Shown one piece after another: positions 29,740 to 37,772 of a stretch of 43,036 nt of DNA. This stretch comes from Prevotella sp. (GTDB taxonomy: Bacteria; Bacteroidota; Bacteroidia; Bacteroidales; Bacteroidaceae): positions 1-43,036 of the forward strand of contig JAFSNG010000011.1 of assembly GCA_017447515.1 (NCBI GenBank), read 5' to 3'. The position numbers and the translations under genes were made by a program. The notes beneath the pieces are model-generated. The model was not told the DNA's origin, made no database searches, and was given only the letters and a program-made list of their open reading frames with translations. The first letter of the stretch is position 1. Each line of letters starts with the position of its first letter.

Positions 29740-30392
29740 TACTTGCAGCGCTCAATATAAGCGTCGATGGTCTGATACTGCATGGAGTTGAAGTACTTCT
29801 CCTTCACTTCCTGATACAGCTTCAAAGCCTCGTCCTTCTTACCCTGGCTCTCAAGGATTTCACCGGCCTGGATGAGGAATGTGGGCGACAGCGAGTTGTT
29901 GTCGGCCATGGCGGCAGCCTTCTTCAGGTGCTCTACGGCCTTGTCGAGCTGGTTGAGGTTGGCATAGGCATTGCCCAGTGCACCCTCAGCAGCGGGAGTA
30001 ATCATCTGGTCGTTCGTGCCGCTGAAACTCTCCAGGGCATTGACAGCCTCCTGCCACTTGCCGAGGTTGGCCTGGCAGAGACCGATGTAAAGCTGAGCGA
30101 GATTGCCGGCGTCTGTTGAGCTGTAGTCGGCAGCAACCTGCTGGAAGCCTGCCAGGGCCTTGTCGTACTGCTCCTGCTGGAACAGTTCCTGACTCTTGGC
30201 CAGTTCGGTGCTGGCATCGTTAGCACGCGGCTCGAAATAATAGTTCTTAGCGAGAATAGCTAATACGACGATTGCGATGATTGCAACCACACAAATGATG
30301 ATGGCCTTCTTATTTTTCTCGAAGAAGGCTTCGGTCTTGGTGACCTGCTGCTCCAAAGTTTCAGGAGCTGCTTTTACGTTGTTTTTTGCCAT
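29739..30392 (-). CDS. Membrane-anchored tetratricopeptide repeat protein (217 aa)
   Basis: I start the gene at the ATG at 30392 (MAKNNVKAAPETLEQQ). The longer open frame reaching 31535 runs antisense through recF and has no protein signature. A cytoplasmic segment is followed by one helix (KAIIICVVAIIAIVVLAILA, about residues 29-48) and a TPR array: LFQQEQYDKALAGFQQ, AQLYIGLCQANLGKWQEAV, GNAYANLNQLDKAVEHLKKA and a last EALKLYQEV unit. This resembles YfgM/Tol-Pal-type TPR proteins that scaffold periplasmic protein assembly; the precise role is unknown. It is divergent from recF, with a shared promoter region, and probably co-transcribed with ribH. Confidence 0.88.
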   Translation of the reverse strand: MAKNNVKAAPETLEQQVTKTEAFFEKNKKAIIICVVAIIAIVVLAILAKNYYFEPRANDASTELAKSQELFQQEQYDKALAGFQQVAADYSSTDAGNLAQLYIGLCQANLGKWQEAVNALESFSGTNDQMITPAAEGALGNAYANLNQLDKAVEHLKKAAAMADNNSLSPTFLIQAGEILESQGKKDEALKLYQEVKEKYFNSMQYQTIDAYIERCK

Positions 30393-30433
30393 TATTTTAA
30401 TTATTTTTTTATTGTTCGGGCATAAATCGGGTG

Positions 30434-30492
30434 CAAAGGTACAAATAAGTGAGCAAAAAACCAAATAAAAACAAAATAATTTCGTACCTTTG
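30434..30492. promoter_or_regulatory. Divergent promoter region between the TPR gene and recF
   Basis: On the minus strand TACCTTTG (30434-30441) is a -7 match with a TTTG at 30462-30465 exactly 20 nt upstream, a good -33/-7 pair for the TPR-ribH transcript. On the plus strand TACCTTTG at 30485-30492 lies 8 nt before the recF ATG at 30501, so recF would be nearly leaderless or start at a slightly later codon. The -33 for that side is unclear. Confidence 0.7.
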
Positions 30493-30500
30493 CGCTCGCA

Positions 30501-31643
30501 ATGATACTTAGGACGCTGTCGATACTGAATTATAAGAACATCGGAGAGGCCCAATTGGAGCTTTCGCCGAAGATGAATTGCTTCATTGGACCGAATGGGG
30601 CAGGCAAGACTAATGTCCTCGACGTGGTCTATTATCTGTCGTTTTGCCGGTCGGCTTCCAATCCTATTGATTCGCAGGTAATCCGCCATGATGAGCCGTT
30701 CTGTCTGATTGAGGGACAGTATGCTGAAAGCCCAGTGGCGACGGAGTATTCCGAGGTTATTTCCTGTGGCATGAAGCGAGGCATGAAGAAACATTTCAAG
30801 CGCAACAAGAAAGAGTATCGTCGGTTGTCGGAGCATATCGGACTTATCCCGCTGGTGGTCGTATCGCCGTCGGACACGCTGCTCATTGAGGGCGGCAGCG
30901 AGGAGCGCCGTCGGCTGATGGATATGGTTATTTCGCAGTACGACCGCTCGTATATTGAACATCTGGTTCGTTACAATACCGCGTTGGCACAGCGCAACAC
31001 CCTGTTGAAGATAGAAGACCAGGAGCCCGACCCTGCTTTGATGCAAATCTGGGAGGAGCAGATGGCTGAGGAGGGTGAACAACTCTTCCGCCGTCGCCGT
31101 GACTTCGTGGACGAACTGATTCCTGTCTTCCAGGAGTATTACCAGGACATCTCCCAACACCGTGAACAAGTGGGGCTCAACTACGTGTCGCACTGTCAGC
31201 GTGGTCCGTTGTTGGACGTCATCCAGCGCGACCGGATGAAGGACCGAGCCGTAGGCTATTCCCTGCATGGTGTTCATCGCGACGATCTGGAATTCACGCT
31301 CGACGGCCATTTGATGAAACGCGAGGGCTCGCAGGGGCAGAACAAGACTTACGTCATTGCTCTGAAATTGGCGCAGTTTGACTTCCTGAAGCGTACGGCT
31401 TCGCAGACGACACCGCTGTTGCTGTTGGACGACATCTTCGACAAGCTGGATGCCGACAGGGTGGAGCAAATAGTAAAGCTTGTGTCGGGCGACAGTTTCG
31501 GACAGATTTTCATTACCGATACCAATCGTGACCATTTGGACCAGATTCTAAGTACGTCGGCGCTGGACTATAAAATATTCTTTGTTGAGAATGGTAATCT
31601 CTCACCTCTCACCTCTCACCACTCACCTCTCAATCATGTTTAA
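30501..31643 (+). CDS. recF: DNA replication and repair protein RecF (380 aa)
   Basis: RecF is an SMC-like ATPase that binds gapped DNA and helps load RecA at stalled forks. Seen: Walker A GPNGAGKTN near residue 33, the LSFCRSAS region, the signature area around EGSQGQNKTYVIALKLAQ, and Walker B LLLLDDIFDKLD with a following D-loop. Length (380) is slightly above the usual about 365-370. The extra tail NLSPLTSHHSPLNHV is encoded by 7-bp repeats. The last 8 nt overlap the start of the DUF721 gene, so translation is coupled. Confidence 0.96.
   Translation: MILRTLSILNYKNIGEAQLELSPKMNCFIGPNGAGKTNVLDVVYYLSFCRSASNPIDSQVIRHDEPFCLIEGQYAESPVATEYSEVISCGMKRGMKKHFKRNKKEYRRLSEHIGLIPLVVVSPSDTLLIEGGSEERRRLMDMVISQYDRSYIEHLVRYNTALAQRNTLLKIEDQEPDPALMQIWEEQMAEEGEQLFRRRRDFVDELIPVFQEYYQDISQHREQVGLNYVSHCQRGPLLDVIQRDRMKDRAVGYSLHGVHRDDLEFTLDGHLMKREGSQGQNKTYVIALKLAQFDFLKRTASQTTPLLLLDDIFDKLDADRVEQIVKLVSGDSFGQIFITDTNRDHLDQILSTSALDYKIFFVENGNLSPLTSHHSPLNHV
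31601..31634 (+). repeat. 7-bp tandem repeat (CTCACCT x4-5) at the 3' end of recF
   Basis: CTCACCT, CTCACCT, CTCACCA, CTCACCT and a partial unit encode the RecF C-terminal tail and end 2 nt before the DUF721 ATG. It is the same unit family as in NRPS-2 A2 and the M3 peptidase. Confidence 0.9.
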
Positions 31644-31926
31644 ACGCGACGTCCAATCACTAAAAGACCTGCTGTTGCGCAACCTGCGTGAACAAGGACT
31701 GGAGACTCCGCTGCTACAGAAGCGGTTGGTGGATGTGTGGCCGCAGGTGGCAGGTCCTATCATCGCCAGCTACACCTTGAATACCTATATATACAACCAA
31801 ACGCTATATGTCCGCCTGTCAACACCGTCCTTGCGTGCCGACCTGTCGATGATGAAACAGCAACTGGTGGACAAACTCAATGCAGCCGTGGGACAGCAAG
31901 TGATAACTGACATCAAATTCGGTTAA
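31636..31926 (+). CDS. DUF721/DciA-like protein (96 aa)
   Basis: The protein MFKRDVQSLKDLLLRNLREQG fits the small DUF721 family, including WPQVAGPIIASYT and LYVRLSTPSLRADLSMMKQQLV. The family includes DciA, the ancestral loader/operator of the replicative helicase DnaB, and its placement after recF is common in Bacteroidetes. I use the ATG at 31636, which overlaps the recF stop by 8 nt; an upstream in-frame start at 31582 would lie inside the repeat-coded recF tail. A replication role is inferred from family and context. Confidence 0.88.
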   Translation: MFKRDVQSLKDLLLRNLREQGLETPLLQKRLVDVWPQVAGPIIASYTLNTYIYNQTLYVRLSTPSLRADLSMMKQQLVDKLNAAVGQQVITDIKFG

Positions 31927-31941
31927 CGGTTATTGGTTATT
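31921..31941. repeat. 7-bp tandem repeat (GGTTATT x3) between DUF721 and 5-FTHF cyclo-ligase
   Basis: GGTTAAC, GGTTATT, GGTTATT cover the DUF721 stop codon and the last codons of the convergent cyclo-ligase gene, so the array fills the whole intergenic space. Confidence 0.8.
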
Positions 31942-32467
31942 GGACGATGACCTCATCCATCGGGATGTCATGCTCGTCAGTGGGAACATGGTCAACAAGT
32001 TGCCAAGAGAAACACAAACCAATCTTATAGGTCGATGGGGACAATTTAGCGAGGAATCGGTCGTAATAGCCTTTACCACGTCCTAAACGGTGACCTCCTG
32101 CGTCGAAAGCCATACCGGGAATAATGGCTACATCAATCGTGTCATAGTTGGTAAACAATTCACCTGTGGGTTCCCAGATGCCGAATGCTCCCTGCTGTAA
32201 GTCCGCAGGACCTGAATAGCGACGTAGTTCCATGTCGGTATCGCTGATGACGCGAGGCAGTAGGACTGTCTTGCCTTGTGCCGCTAGTTCGTCGATGAGA
32301 GCCTGTGTGGGAACTTCGTCGGGCAAGGCGCTATATAATAATAATGTACGTGCGTGAGCGAAATGGCTGTTGTCCTTCAGGCGACTGATGAAAGCAGACG
32401 ATTCGCCAAAGGAACGCTGTTGCTTCCGTTGGCGAATCATTTGCCTCAGTTCTTTCTTGGTCATCAT
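31937..32467 (-). CDS. 5-formyltetrahydrofolate cyclo-ligase (176 aa)
   Basis: The enzyme converts 5-formyl-THF to 5,10-methenyl-THF with ATP, recycling the storage folate. Seen: an N-terminal KKELRQMIRQRKQQ helix, YSALPDEVPT, LLPRV, and the family signature PGMAFDAGGHRLGRGKGYYDRFL split across about residues 118-140. Length is normal for the YgfA/FAU1 family. Its ATG overlaps the S41 peptidase stop by 4 nt (ATGA on the minus strand); the next codon is also ATG. Confidence 0.95.
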   Translation of the reverse strand: MMTKKELRQMIRQRKQQRSFGESSAFISRLKDNSHFAHARTLLLYSALPDEVPTQALIDELAAQGKTVLLPRVISDTDMELRRYSGPADLQQGAFGIWEPTGELFTNYDTIDVAIIPGMAFDAGGHRLGRGKGYYDRFLAKLSPSTYKIGLCFSWQLVDHVPTDEHDIPMDEVIVQ

Positions 32468-34176
32468 GAGCGATAAACCGTATAGGTAATCTTCTGATGC
32501 GTGCTGCGATAGTCAAAGGCGCTGGTCAGTGCGACCTTTTTGTTTTCTTCTACCTTGGCGGGCGGGGCAGGGAAAGCATTGTTGCTGCGGAACACTTTCA
32601 GCGTCTCCATGATGACAGGGTCGTCTTCGTTCAGATATTCCACCCACGCCTCTTCGCTCATGATGTTGTAGATGATGCGGCTATTGATGAACCGCTCCAA
32701 CAGCTTGTGCGAGCGCTGAATCATCAGATTGCGACGTTTCAGTCCTTTCTGGTCAGCATACGTGGCGAACTTGTCAACCGTATTCTGTTGCTTCAGGTAT
32801 TTCTCCAGTTCGTCGACCGACTTCATCTGACTCAGTTTCGCGCGGTTCTGGTCTGTATATTCGAAAGCATACTGGATAATCAGTCCGCTCATCGATGCCT
32901 GCTTGTAGTAAGACGTGACGTCGGTGGTGTCTTCGGCAATAAAGATGTCGGGCGTGATGCCACCGCCACCATAAACAGTTCGTCCGATAGTCGTCTTGTA
33001 GGCCGGACCCTCATGCTTGATGCTGTCCTGCGAGAAGAACTCACCGTGTTCGTAACGCGTCATCAGGTCTTCCTCGTAATCCTTGTTCTCGCCCGATGTA
33101 TAATGCTTCTGAATGCAACGGCCTGACGGCGAATAGTAGCGGGCGATGGTCAGGCGTATCATTGACTGGTCGTTGAACACGATAGGCTCCTGCACCAGTC
33201 CCTTGCCGAAGGAGCGGCGGCCGATGATGGTTCCGCGGTCGTTGTCCTGAATGGCACCTGCAAGAATCTCCGATGCCGATGCCGACCCTTCGTCGATGAG
33301 TATGATAAGTGGAATCTGCTGGTACGATCCGCGTCCGTCGCTACGATACTCCTGACGTGGCGACTTACGCCCCTGTGTGTAGACGATAAGGCAGTTCTTT
33401 GGCAGGAATTCGTTGGCAATCTGTACGGCCGATTGCAAGTAGCCACCCGTATTGCCACGCAGGTCGATGGTCAGATTCTGGAAGTTCTGCTGCGACAGTT
33501 TTGCCAGGGCGATGAGCAGTTCGGGATAGGTGTTCTCGCCGAAGTTGCGGATGCGGATGTAGCCCGTTTCTTTGTCGAGCATATAGGTCGCCGTTATGCT
33601 CTTTGTGGGAATCTCGCCACGCGTCACTACGAACTCGCGAATCTTCTTCTCGCCATAGCGCAGGATGCCCAGTTTCACCTTCGTGTCCTTAGGTCCTTTC
33701 AGTCGGTGCATGGCCTCTTCGTTGGTCAGCGTCTTGCCAGTAAATGGCTGGTCGTCGACCACTACAATCTTGTCGCCGGCAATCAGTCCAGCCTTTTCGG
33801 CCGGTCCATTGCTGATGACCTTTTGCACGTGAAGCGTATCCTGTCGGATGGTAAACTCAATGCCCACGCCCGAGAACGATCCGCGCAGGTCGTCGTTGGC
33901 CATTTGCACATCTTTCGCCGGGATGTAGACGGAGTGCGGGTCCAGTTCGGACAGTATCTGGGGCATGGCCTTCTCTACGAGGCCGTTGACGTCGACGGTG
34001 TCCACGTATTTGTCTTCCACGATGTGCAGCAGGTTGTTGAGTTTGTTGCTGTTCGAATTGATGATGCTCAGCCGATTGCCCGAGAAGTGGTTGGCATAGA
34101 ATGTTCCGATGAGGATGCCAATCACCACGCTGATGGCCATCAGCAGGGGCATGAGTCTGTTTTTATTGTTTGCCAT
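32464..34176 (-). CDS. S41 family C-terminal processing peptidase with PDZ domain (570 aa)
   Basis: A signal anchor (LMPLLMAISVVIGILIGTFYA) is followed by a PDZ domain of about residues 90-180 (SGVGIEF, GPAEKAGLIAGDKIVVVDD) and the S41 catalytic core (IRIRNFGENTYPEL, DLRGNTGGYLQSAV, DEGSASASEILAGA with the nucleophile Ser, and RRSFGKGLVQ with the general-base Lys). It is a periplasmic protease of the CtpA/Prc type that trims or degrades envelope proteins. The about 140-residue region after the core is common in Bacteroidetes members. The start codon is next to an 8-bp repeat array, and the gene is in an operon with cyclo-ligase and dCMP deaminase. Confidence 0.96.
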   Translation of the reverse strand: MANNKNRLMPLLMAISVVIGILIGTFYANHFSGNRLSIINSNSNKLNNLLHIVEDKYVDTVDVNGLVEKAMPQILSELDPHSVYIPAKDVQMANDDLRGSFSGVGIEFTIRQDTLHVQKVISNGPAEKAGLIAGDKIVVVDDQPFTGKTLTNEEAMHRLKGPKDTKVKLGILRYGEKKIREFVVTRGEIPTKSITATYMLDKETGYIRIRNFGENTYPELLIALAKLSQQNFQNLTIDLRGNTGGYLQSAVQIANEFLPKNCLIVYTQGRKSPRQEYRSDGRGSYQQIPLIILIDEGSASASEILAGAIQDNDRGTIIGRRSFGKGLVQEPIVFNDQSMIRLTIARYYSPSGRCIQKHYTSGENKDYEEDLMTRYEHGEFFSQDSIKHEGPAYKTTIGRTVYGGGGITPDIFIAEDTTDVTSYYKQASMSGLIIQYAFEYTDQNRAKLSQMKSVDELEKYLKQQNTVDKFATYADQKGLKRRNLMIQRSHKLLERFINSRIIYNIMSEEAWVEYLNEDDPVIMETLKVFRSNNAFPAPPAKVEENKKVALTSAFDYRSTHQKITYTVYRS

Positions 34177-34182
34177 TGTTTT

Positions 34183-34238
34183 ATTTCGTTATTCCGTTAT
34201 ACCGTTATTCCGTCATTTCGTGATTCCGTCATTCCCCG
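34183..34238 (-). repeat. 8-bp tandem repeat (ATTCCGTT-like x7) between dCMP deaminase and S41 peptidase
   Basis: Seven degenerate octamers (on the gene strand AACGGAAT, GACGGAAT, CACGAAAT and so on) fill the 52-nt gap. The array supplies the deaminase stop codon at one end and stops about 7 nt from the S41 ATG at the other. Confidence 0.9.
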
Positions 34239-34651
34239 AGGTAAACAACCTCAATTCCTGCGCGCTCCAGCAGGTCGACACCATCTGTCAGGCGGTATTT
34301 TTCGCCGTAGACCACACGCTTGATGCCCGACTGGATGATGAGCTTGGCACACTCGATGCAGGGTGAGGCGGTGATATAAATCGTAGCCCCTTCGCTGTTG
34401 TTGTTTGAACGCGCCAGCTTGGTGATGGCGTTGGCCTCGGCATGCAGCACGTAGGGCTTGGTGACGTTGTTATCGTCCTCGCAGACGTTCTCGAAACCGC
34501 TGGGCGTGCCGTTATAGCCGTCGCTGATGATCATGCCGTCCTTTACTACCAATGCACCGACTTGTCTGCGCTGGCAGTAGCTGTTTTGTGCCCAGATTCG
34601 GGCCATTTCCAGATAGCGCTGGTCAAACTTTCTTTGTTTTTTTGATTCCAT
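34229..34651 (-). CDS. Deoxycytidylate (dCMP) deaminase family protein (140 aa)
   Basis: The protein has the zinc-dependent CDA fold motifs: HAEANAI (zinc His and catalytic Glu) and SPCIECAK (two zinc Cys), with the N-terminal FDQRYLEMARIWAQNSYC and GYNGTPSGF typical of dCMP deaminase/ComEB. It should convert dCMP to dUMP for thymidylate synthesis. Length fits the family. It overlaps the upstream M3 peptidase gene by 29 nt on the same strand, an unusually long overlap that implies coupled translation. Confidence 0.95.
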   Translation of the reverse strand: MESKKQRKFDQRYLEMARIWAQNSYCQRRQVGALVVKDGMIISDGYNGTPSGFENVCEDDNNVTKPYVLHAEANAITKLARSNNNSEGATIYITASPCIECAKLIIQSGIKRVVYGEKYRLTDGVDLLERAGIEVVYLGE

Positions 34652-36731
34652 TTCTCTTTAATAATGCGTCAATCGTGGGCTCGCTGCCCTTGAAGTTCTT
34701 GTATAGCGTCATGGGGTGCTCAGTGCCTCCCTTGCTCAATATCTCGTCGCGGAAACGCTGGGCTATCTCCTGATTGAAAATGCCGTGGCGCTTGAACACC
34801 GCGAAGGCGTCGGCCTCCAACACCTCGGCCCACTTATAGCTGTAGTAGCCCGCCGCATAGCCGCCCGTCATGATGTGCGAGAACTGTACGGTCATGCACG
34901 TGTCTGGTAGCTGCTTGCCGAGGATGGCTTTCTTCCAAGCCTTCTTCTCGAAGGGGATGATGTCGTCGGTGAATTCGTCCTTCTGCGTATAGTACGCCAT
35001 ATCGAGCAGTCCGAGGCTGACCTGTCTCAGACAGGCCGTTGCGCACATGAAGTTGCGGCTCTTGACGATGCGGTTGATGAGCTCGTCGGGCAGGGGCTCG
35101 CCTGTCTGATAGTGGAAGGCAAAGGTGCGCAGGAACTCCTTTTCGATGGCGAAGTTCTCCATGAATTGCGACGGCAGCTCCACAAAGTCCCACCAAACAT
35201 TGGTACCGCTCAACGACTCGAAGCGTGTATTGGCAAACATGCCGTGCAGCGAGTGGCCGAACTCGTGCAGAAAGGTCTCCACCTCGCCCAGTGTCAGCAG
35301 TGCGGGCTTGTCCTCCGTAGGTTTCGTCAGGTTCATCACTACCGAAACGTGCGGTCGGACGTTCTCACCTTTTCGGTCGATATATTGCCCCTGATATTCC
35401 GTCATCCAGGCGCCGCCCTGTTTGCCCTTACGGGGATGGAAATCGGCGTAGAACACGGCGAGGAACGAGCCATCCTTATCAAAGACTTCGTAAGCCTTGA
35501 CGTCAGGATGATACACGGGGATGTCCTTGTTCTCCTTGAAGGTGATGCCGTACAGGCGGTTAGCCAGTCCGAACACGCCGTCTATCACCTTCGACAGTTC
35601 GAAGTATGGTCGCAGCATCTCAGCGTCAATATTGTACTTCTTCATCTGCAGCTTGTGCGAGTAGAACCCTGAGTCCCACGGCATTAATTTAGAGGTGAGA
35701 GGTGAGGGGTGAGAGGTGAGAGATTTGTTAAAGAGCTCCTTCAGTTCGTTGCGCTCCTTGACGGCCGTGGGCTTGTAAGCGTCGATGAGGTCGTTCAGCA
35801 GGCGGTAGACGCTGCGGGTGTTCGAGGCCATGCGACGCTTGAGCACGTAGTCGGCATAGGTCTTATAGCCCAACAACTGGGCAATCTCGCGGCGCAGATT
35901 GATGAGTCGCTTGCAGATGTCGATGTTGTTTTCTGCGTTGTCGTGCGTACAGACAGTGTTGCGCGCCATGTACATCTGACGGCGTAACTCCCTTTGTGTC
36001 GAGTAGGTCATGAATGGCATGTACGACGGATAGTCCAACGTAAACGTCCAACCCTGCTTGCCCTGTTCCTTAGCCGTCAGGGCGGCAGCCTCGCGAGCCG
36101 TCTCGGGCAGTCCGTCCAGTTGAGCTTCGTCGGTAATGTCGAGCGTAAAGGCCTTCTGCTCTTTTAGCAGGTTCTGCGAGAATTGCAACGACAGCACCGA
36201 TGCCTCCTCCGTCAGTTGGCGCAGCCGTTCCTTGCCAGCCTCGTCGAGTAACGCACCTGAGCGCACAAAACCCTCGTAGCAGTTGTCGAGCAGCATTTTT
36301 TCTTCTGGTGTCAGCTTGCGATGGTGCAGGTGGACATAGCGGATGCGCTCAAACAGCTGCAGGTTCAGCCTGACATCGTTGGCGTGTTGCGTCAGTATGG
36401 GCTGCATCTTCTGCGCCAGCGCGTCCATCTCGTCGTTGGTCTCGGCCGACAGCAGGTTGAAGAATACCGTCGACACCCTCGACAGCAGGTCGTAGTAGCC
36501 CTCGTCCTCCTCCGTCATGATGATGGTGTTGTCGAAGGTCGGCTTCTCAGGATTGTTGATGGTGCGCTCTATCTGCTCGTTGTCGCGGCGGATACCCTCC
36601 ATGAAGGCCTCTTCGAAGTGCTCCAGCCGGATGCGGTCAAAAGGCACCACATCATGCGGCGTCCCGTATGGTTCGAAAAACGGATTCTTACTCTCCGCAG
36701 GCCCTACAGTCTGCTTCTTATCTTTGCTCAT
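34623..36731 (-). CDS. M3 family metallopeptidase (oligopeptidase/dipeptidyl carboxypeptidase type, 702 aa)
   Basis: The zinc motif HEFGHSLHGMF and the downstream Glu region (ELPSQFMENFAIE) identify a thimet-type M3 peptidase related to Dcp and oligopeptidase A, which break down short peptides. Length (702) fits, plus an insert. No signal peptide is visible (MSKDKKQTVGPAESKNPFFE), so it is probably cytoplasmic; some Dcp members are periplasmic. The loop KSLTSHPSPLTSKL, before the conserved MPWD, is encoded by 7-bp repeats at 35692-35719. It heads the operon with dCMP deaminase, S41 peptidase and cyclo-ligase. Confidence 0.95.
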   Translation of the reverse strand: MSKDKKQTVGPAESKNPFFEPYGTPHDVVPFDRIRLEHFEEAFMEGIRRDNEQIERTINNPEKPTFDNTIIMTEEDEGYYDLLSRVSTVFFNLLSAETNDEMDALAQKMQPILTQHANDVRLNLQLFERIRYVHLHHRKLTPEEKMLLDNCYEGFVRSGALLDEAGKERLRQLTEEASVLSLQFSQNLLKEQKAFTLDITDEAQLDGLPETAREAAALTAKEQGKQGWTFTLDYPSYMPFMTYSTQRELRRQMYMARNTVCTHDNAENNIDICKRLINLRREIAQLLGYKTYADYVLKRRMASNTRSVYRLLNDLIDAYKPTAVKERNELKELFNKSLTSHPSPLTSKLMPWDSGFYSHKLQMKKYNIDAEMLRPYFELSKVIDGVFGLANRLYGITFKENKDIPVYHPDVKAYEVFDKDGSFLAVFYADFHPRKGKQGGAWMTEYQGQYIDRKGENVRPHVSVVMNLTKPTEDKPALLTLGEVETFLHEFGHSLHGMFANTRFESLSGTNVWWDFVELPSQFMENFAIEKEFLRTFAFHYQTGEPLPDELINRIVKSRNFMCATACLRQVSLGLLDMAYYTQKDEFTDDIIPFEKKAWKKAILGKQLPDTCMTVQFSHIMTGGYAAGYYSYKWAEVLEADAFAVFKRHGIFNQEIAQRFRDEILSKGGTEHPMTLYKNFKGSEPTIDALLKRNGIKKTKKV
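35692..35719 (-). repeat. 7-bp tandem repeat (TCACCTC family x4) inside the M3 peptidase gene
   Basis: On the plus strand GAGGTGA, GAGGTGA, GGGGTGA, GAGGTGA; on the gene strand this is the same TCACCTC family as in recF and NRPS-2 A2. It encodes LTSHPSPLTS in a probable surface loop ahead of the conserved PWD. Confidence 0.88.
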
Positions 36732-36757
36732 ACTAATGCTTTCTCTCTTTTAACCTG

Positions 36758-36765
36758 CAAAGGTA
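36758..36765 (-). promoter_or_regulatory. -7 promoter element of the M3 peptidase operon
   Basis: On the minus strand TACCTTTG matches TAnnTTTG and lies 26 nt upstream of the ATG at 36731. No clear -33 TTTG was found at the usual spacing. Confidence 0.6.
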
Positions 36766-36898
36766 GCAATTCCGTTTTAATTCCCGTTCACTGCGCGTTA
36801 TCTTATAATAATCTTTAACGCTTATTGCCCGAATTTCCAAGGCAAATGGCTATGATACCATGAAGTATGGGCTCTGACTTAAAAAAAACGGCAATTCT

Positions 36899-36930
36899 TT
36901 TGGTGTTTTTCTCCTTTTTTCTTACTTTTG
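36899..36930 (+). promoter_or_regulatory. Bacteroidetes-type promoter of nagB
   Basis: TTTG at 36899-36902 and TACTTTTG at 36923-36930, separated by 20 nt, match both the -33 and -7 consensus. The -7 element ends 38 nt before the nagB ATG. This is the clearest promoter in the window. Confidence 0.82.
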
Positions 36931-36968
36931 CAGGCGATAAGAAATAAAAACTTAATATTTTTAGACTT

Positions 36969-37763
36969 ATGAGAGTAATTATTGAATCTGATTATCAGAA
37001 AATGTCGCAGTGGGCTGCAGAGCATGTCATTCGTCGTATCAACGAAGCTCAGCCCACGAAGGAGAAACCATTTGTGCTGGGTCTGCCGACCGGTAGTTCA
37101 CCCGAAGGTATGTATGCTTGTTTGGTGAAGGCCAACAAGGAAGGCCGTGTGTCGTTTAAGAACGTGCTGACGTTCAACATGGACGAGTACGTAGGATTGC
37201 CCGAGGAGCATCCCGAGAGCTATCACTCATTCATGGCACGTAACCTGTTTGACCACATCGACTGCCCGAAAGAGAACATCCACATCCTGAACGGCAATGC
37301 CAAGGACCTGGCTGCCGAGTGTGCACACTATGAGGAGATGATCAAGGAGGCTGGCGGTATCGACCTGTTCCTGGGCGGTATCGGTCCCGACGGACACATC
37401 GCATTCAACGAGCCCTATAGCTCACTGACCAGCCGTACACGTGTAAAAACGCTGACGACAGACACCATCATTGCCAACTCTCGTTTCTTCGACAACGACG
37501 TCAACAAGGTGCCCAAGCTGGCACTCACCGTCGGTGTGGGTACAGTAATGGACGCCAAGGAGGTGATGATTCTGGTGAACGGTCACCACAAGGCCCGCGC
37601 GCTGAAGGCAGCCATTGAGGGTGCCGTGACGCACGAGTGGACTATCTCTGCCTTGCAGATGCATCCTCACGGCATCATCGTGGCCGACGAGCCTGCCACC
37701 GATGAACTGAAGGTTGCTACGTACAAGTACTTCAAGGACATCGAGAAGGACAATCTACTTTAA
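36969..37763 (+). CDS. nagB: Glucosamine-6-phosphate deaminase (264 aa)
   Basis: NagB converts glucosamine-6-phosphate to fructose-6-phosphate and ammonia in amino sugar catabolism. Seen: [33 protein letters not shown] (phosphate loop), FNMDEYVGL (catalytic Asp), and [15 protein letters not shown] (catalytic His and Glu region). Length is normal. The gene has its own promoter and is followed after 9 nt by a GH3 glycosidase, suggesting one transcript for sugar breakdown. Confidence 0.97.
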   Translation: MRVIIESDYQKMSQWAAEHVIRRINEAQPTKEKPFVLGLPTGSSPEGMYACLVKANKEGRVSFKNVLTFNMDEYVGLPEEHPESYHSFMARNLFDHIDCPKENIHILNGNAKDLAAECAHYEEMIKEAGGIDLFLGGIGPDGHIAFNEPYSSLTSRTRVKTLTTDTIIANSRFFDNDVNKVPKLALTVGVGTVMDAKEVMILVNGHHKARALKAAIEGAVTHEWTISALQMHPHGIIVADEPATDELKVATYKYFKDIEKDNLL

Positions 37764-37772
37764 AACCACAAT

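Noticed and set aside
30393..31535. Open frame extending the TPR protein to about 598 residues
   Set aside because: The extra part is antisense to recF and shows no domain or membrane logic; the ATG at 30392 gives a normal protein with a promoter just upstream.
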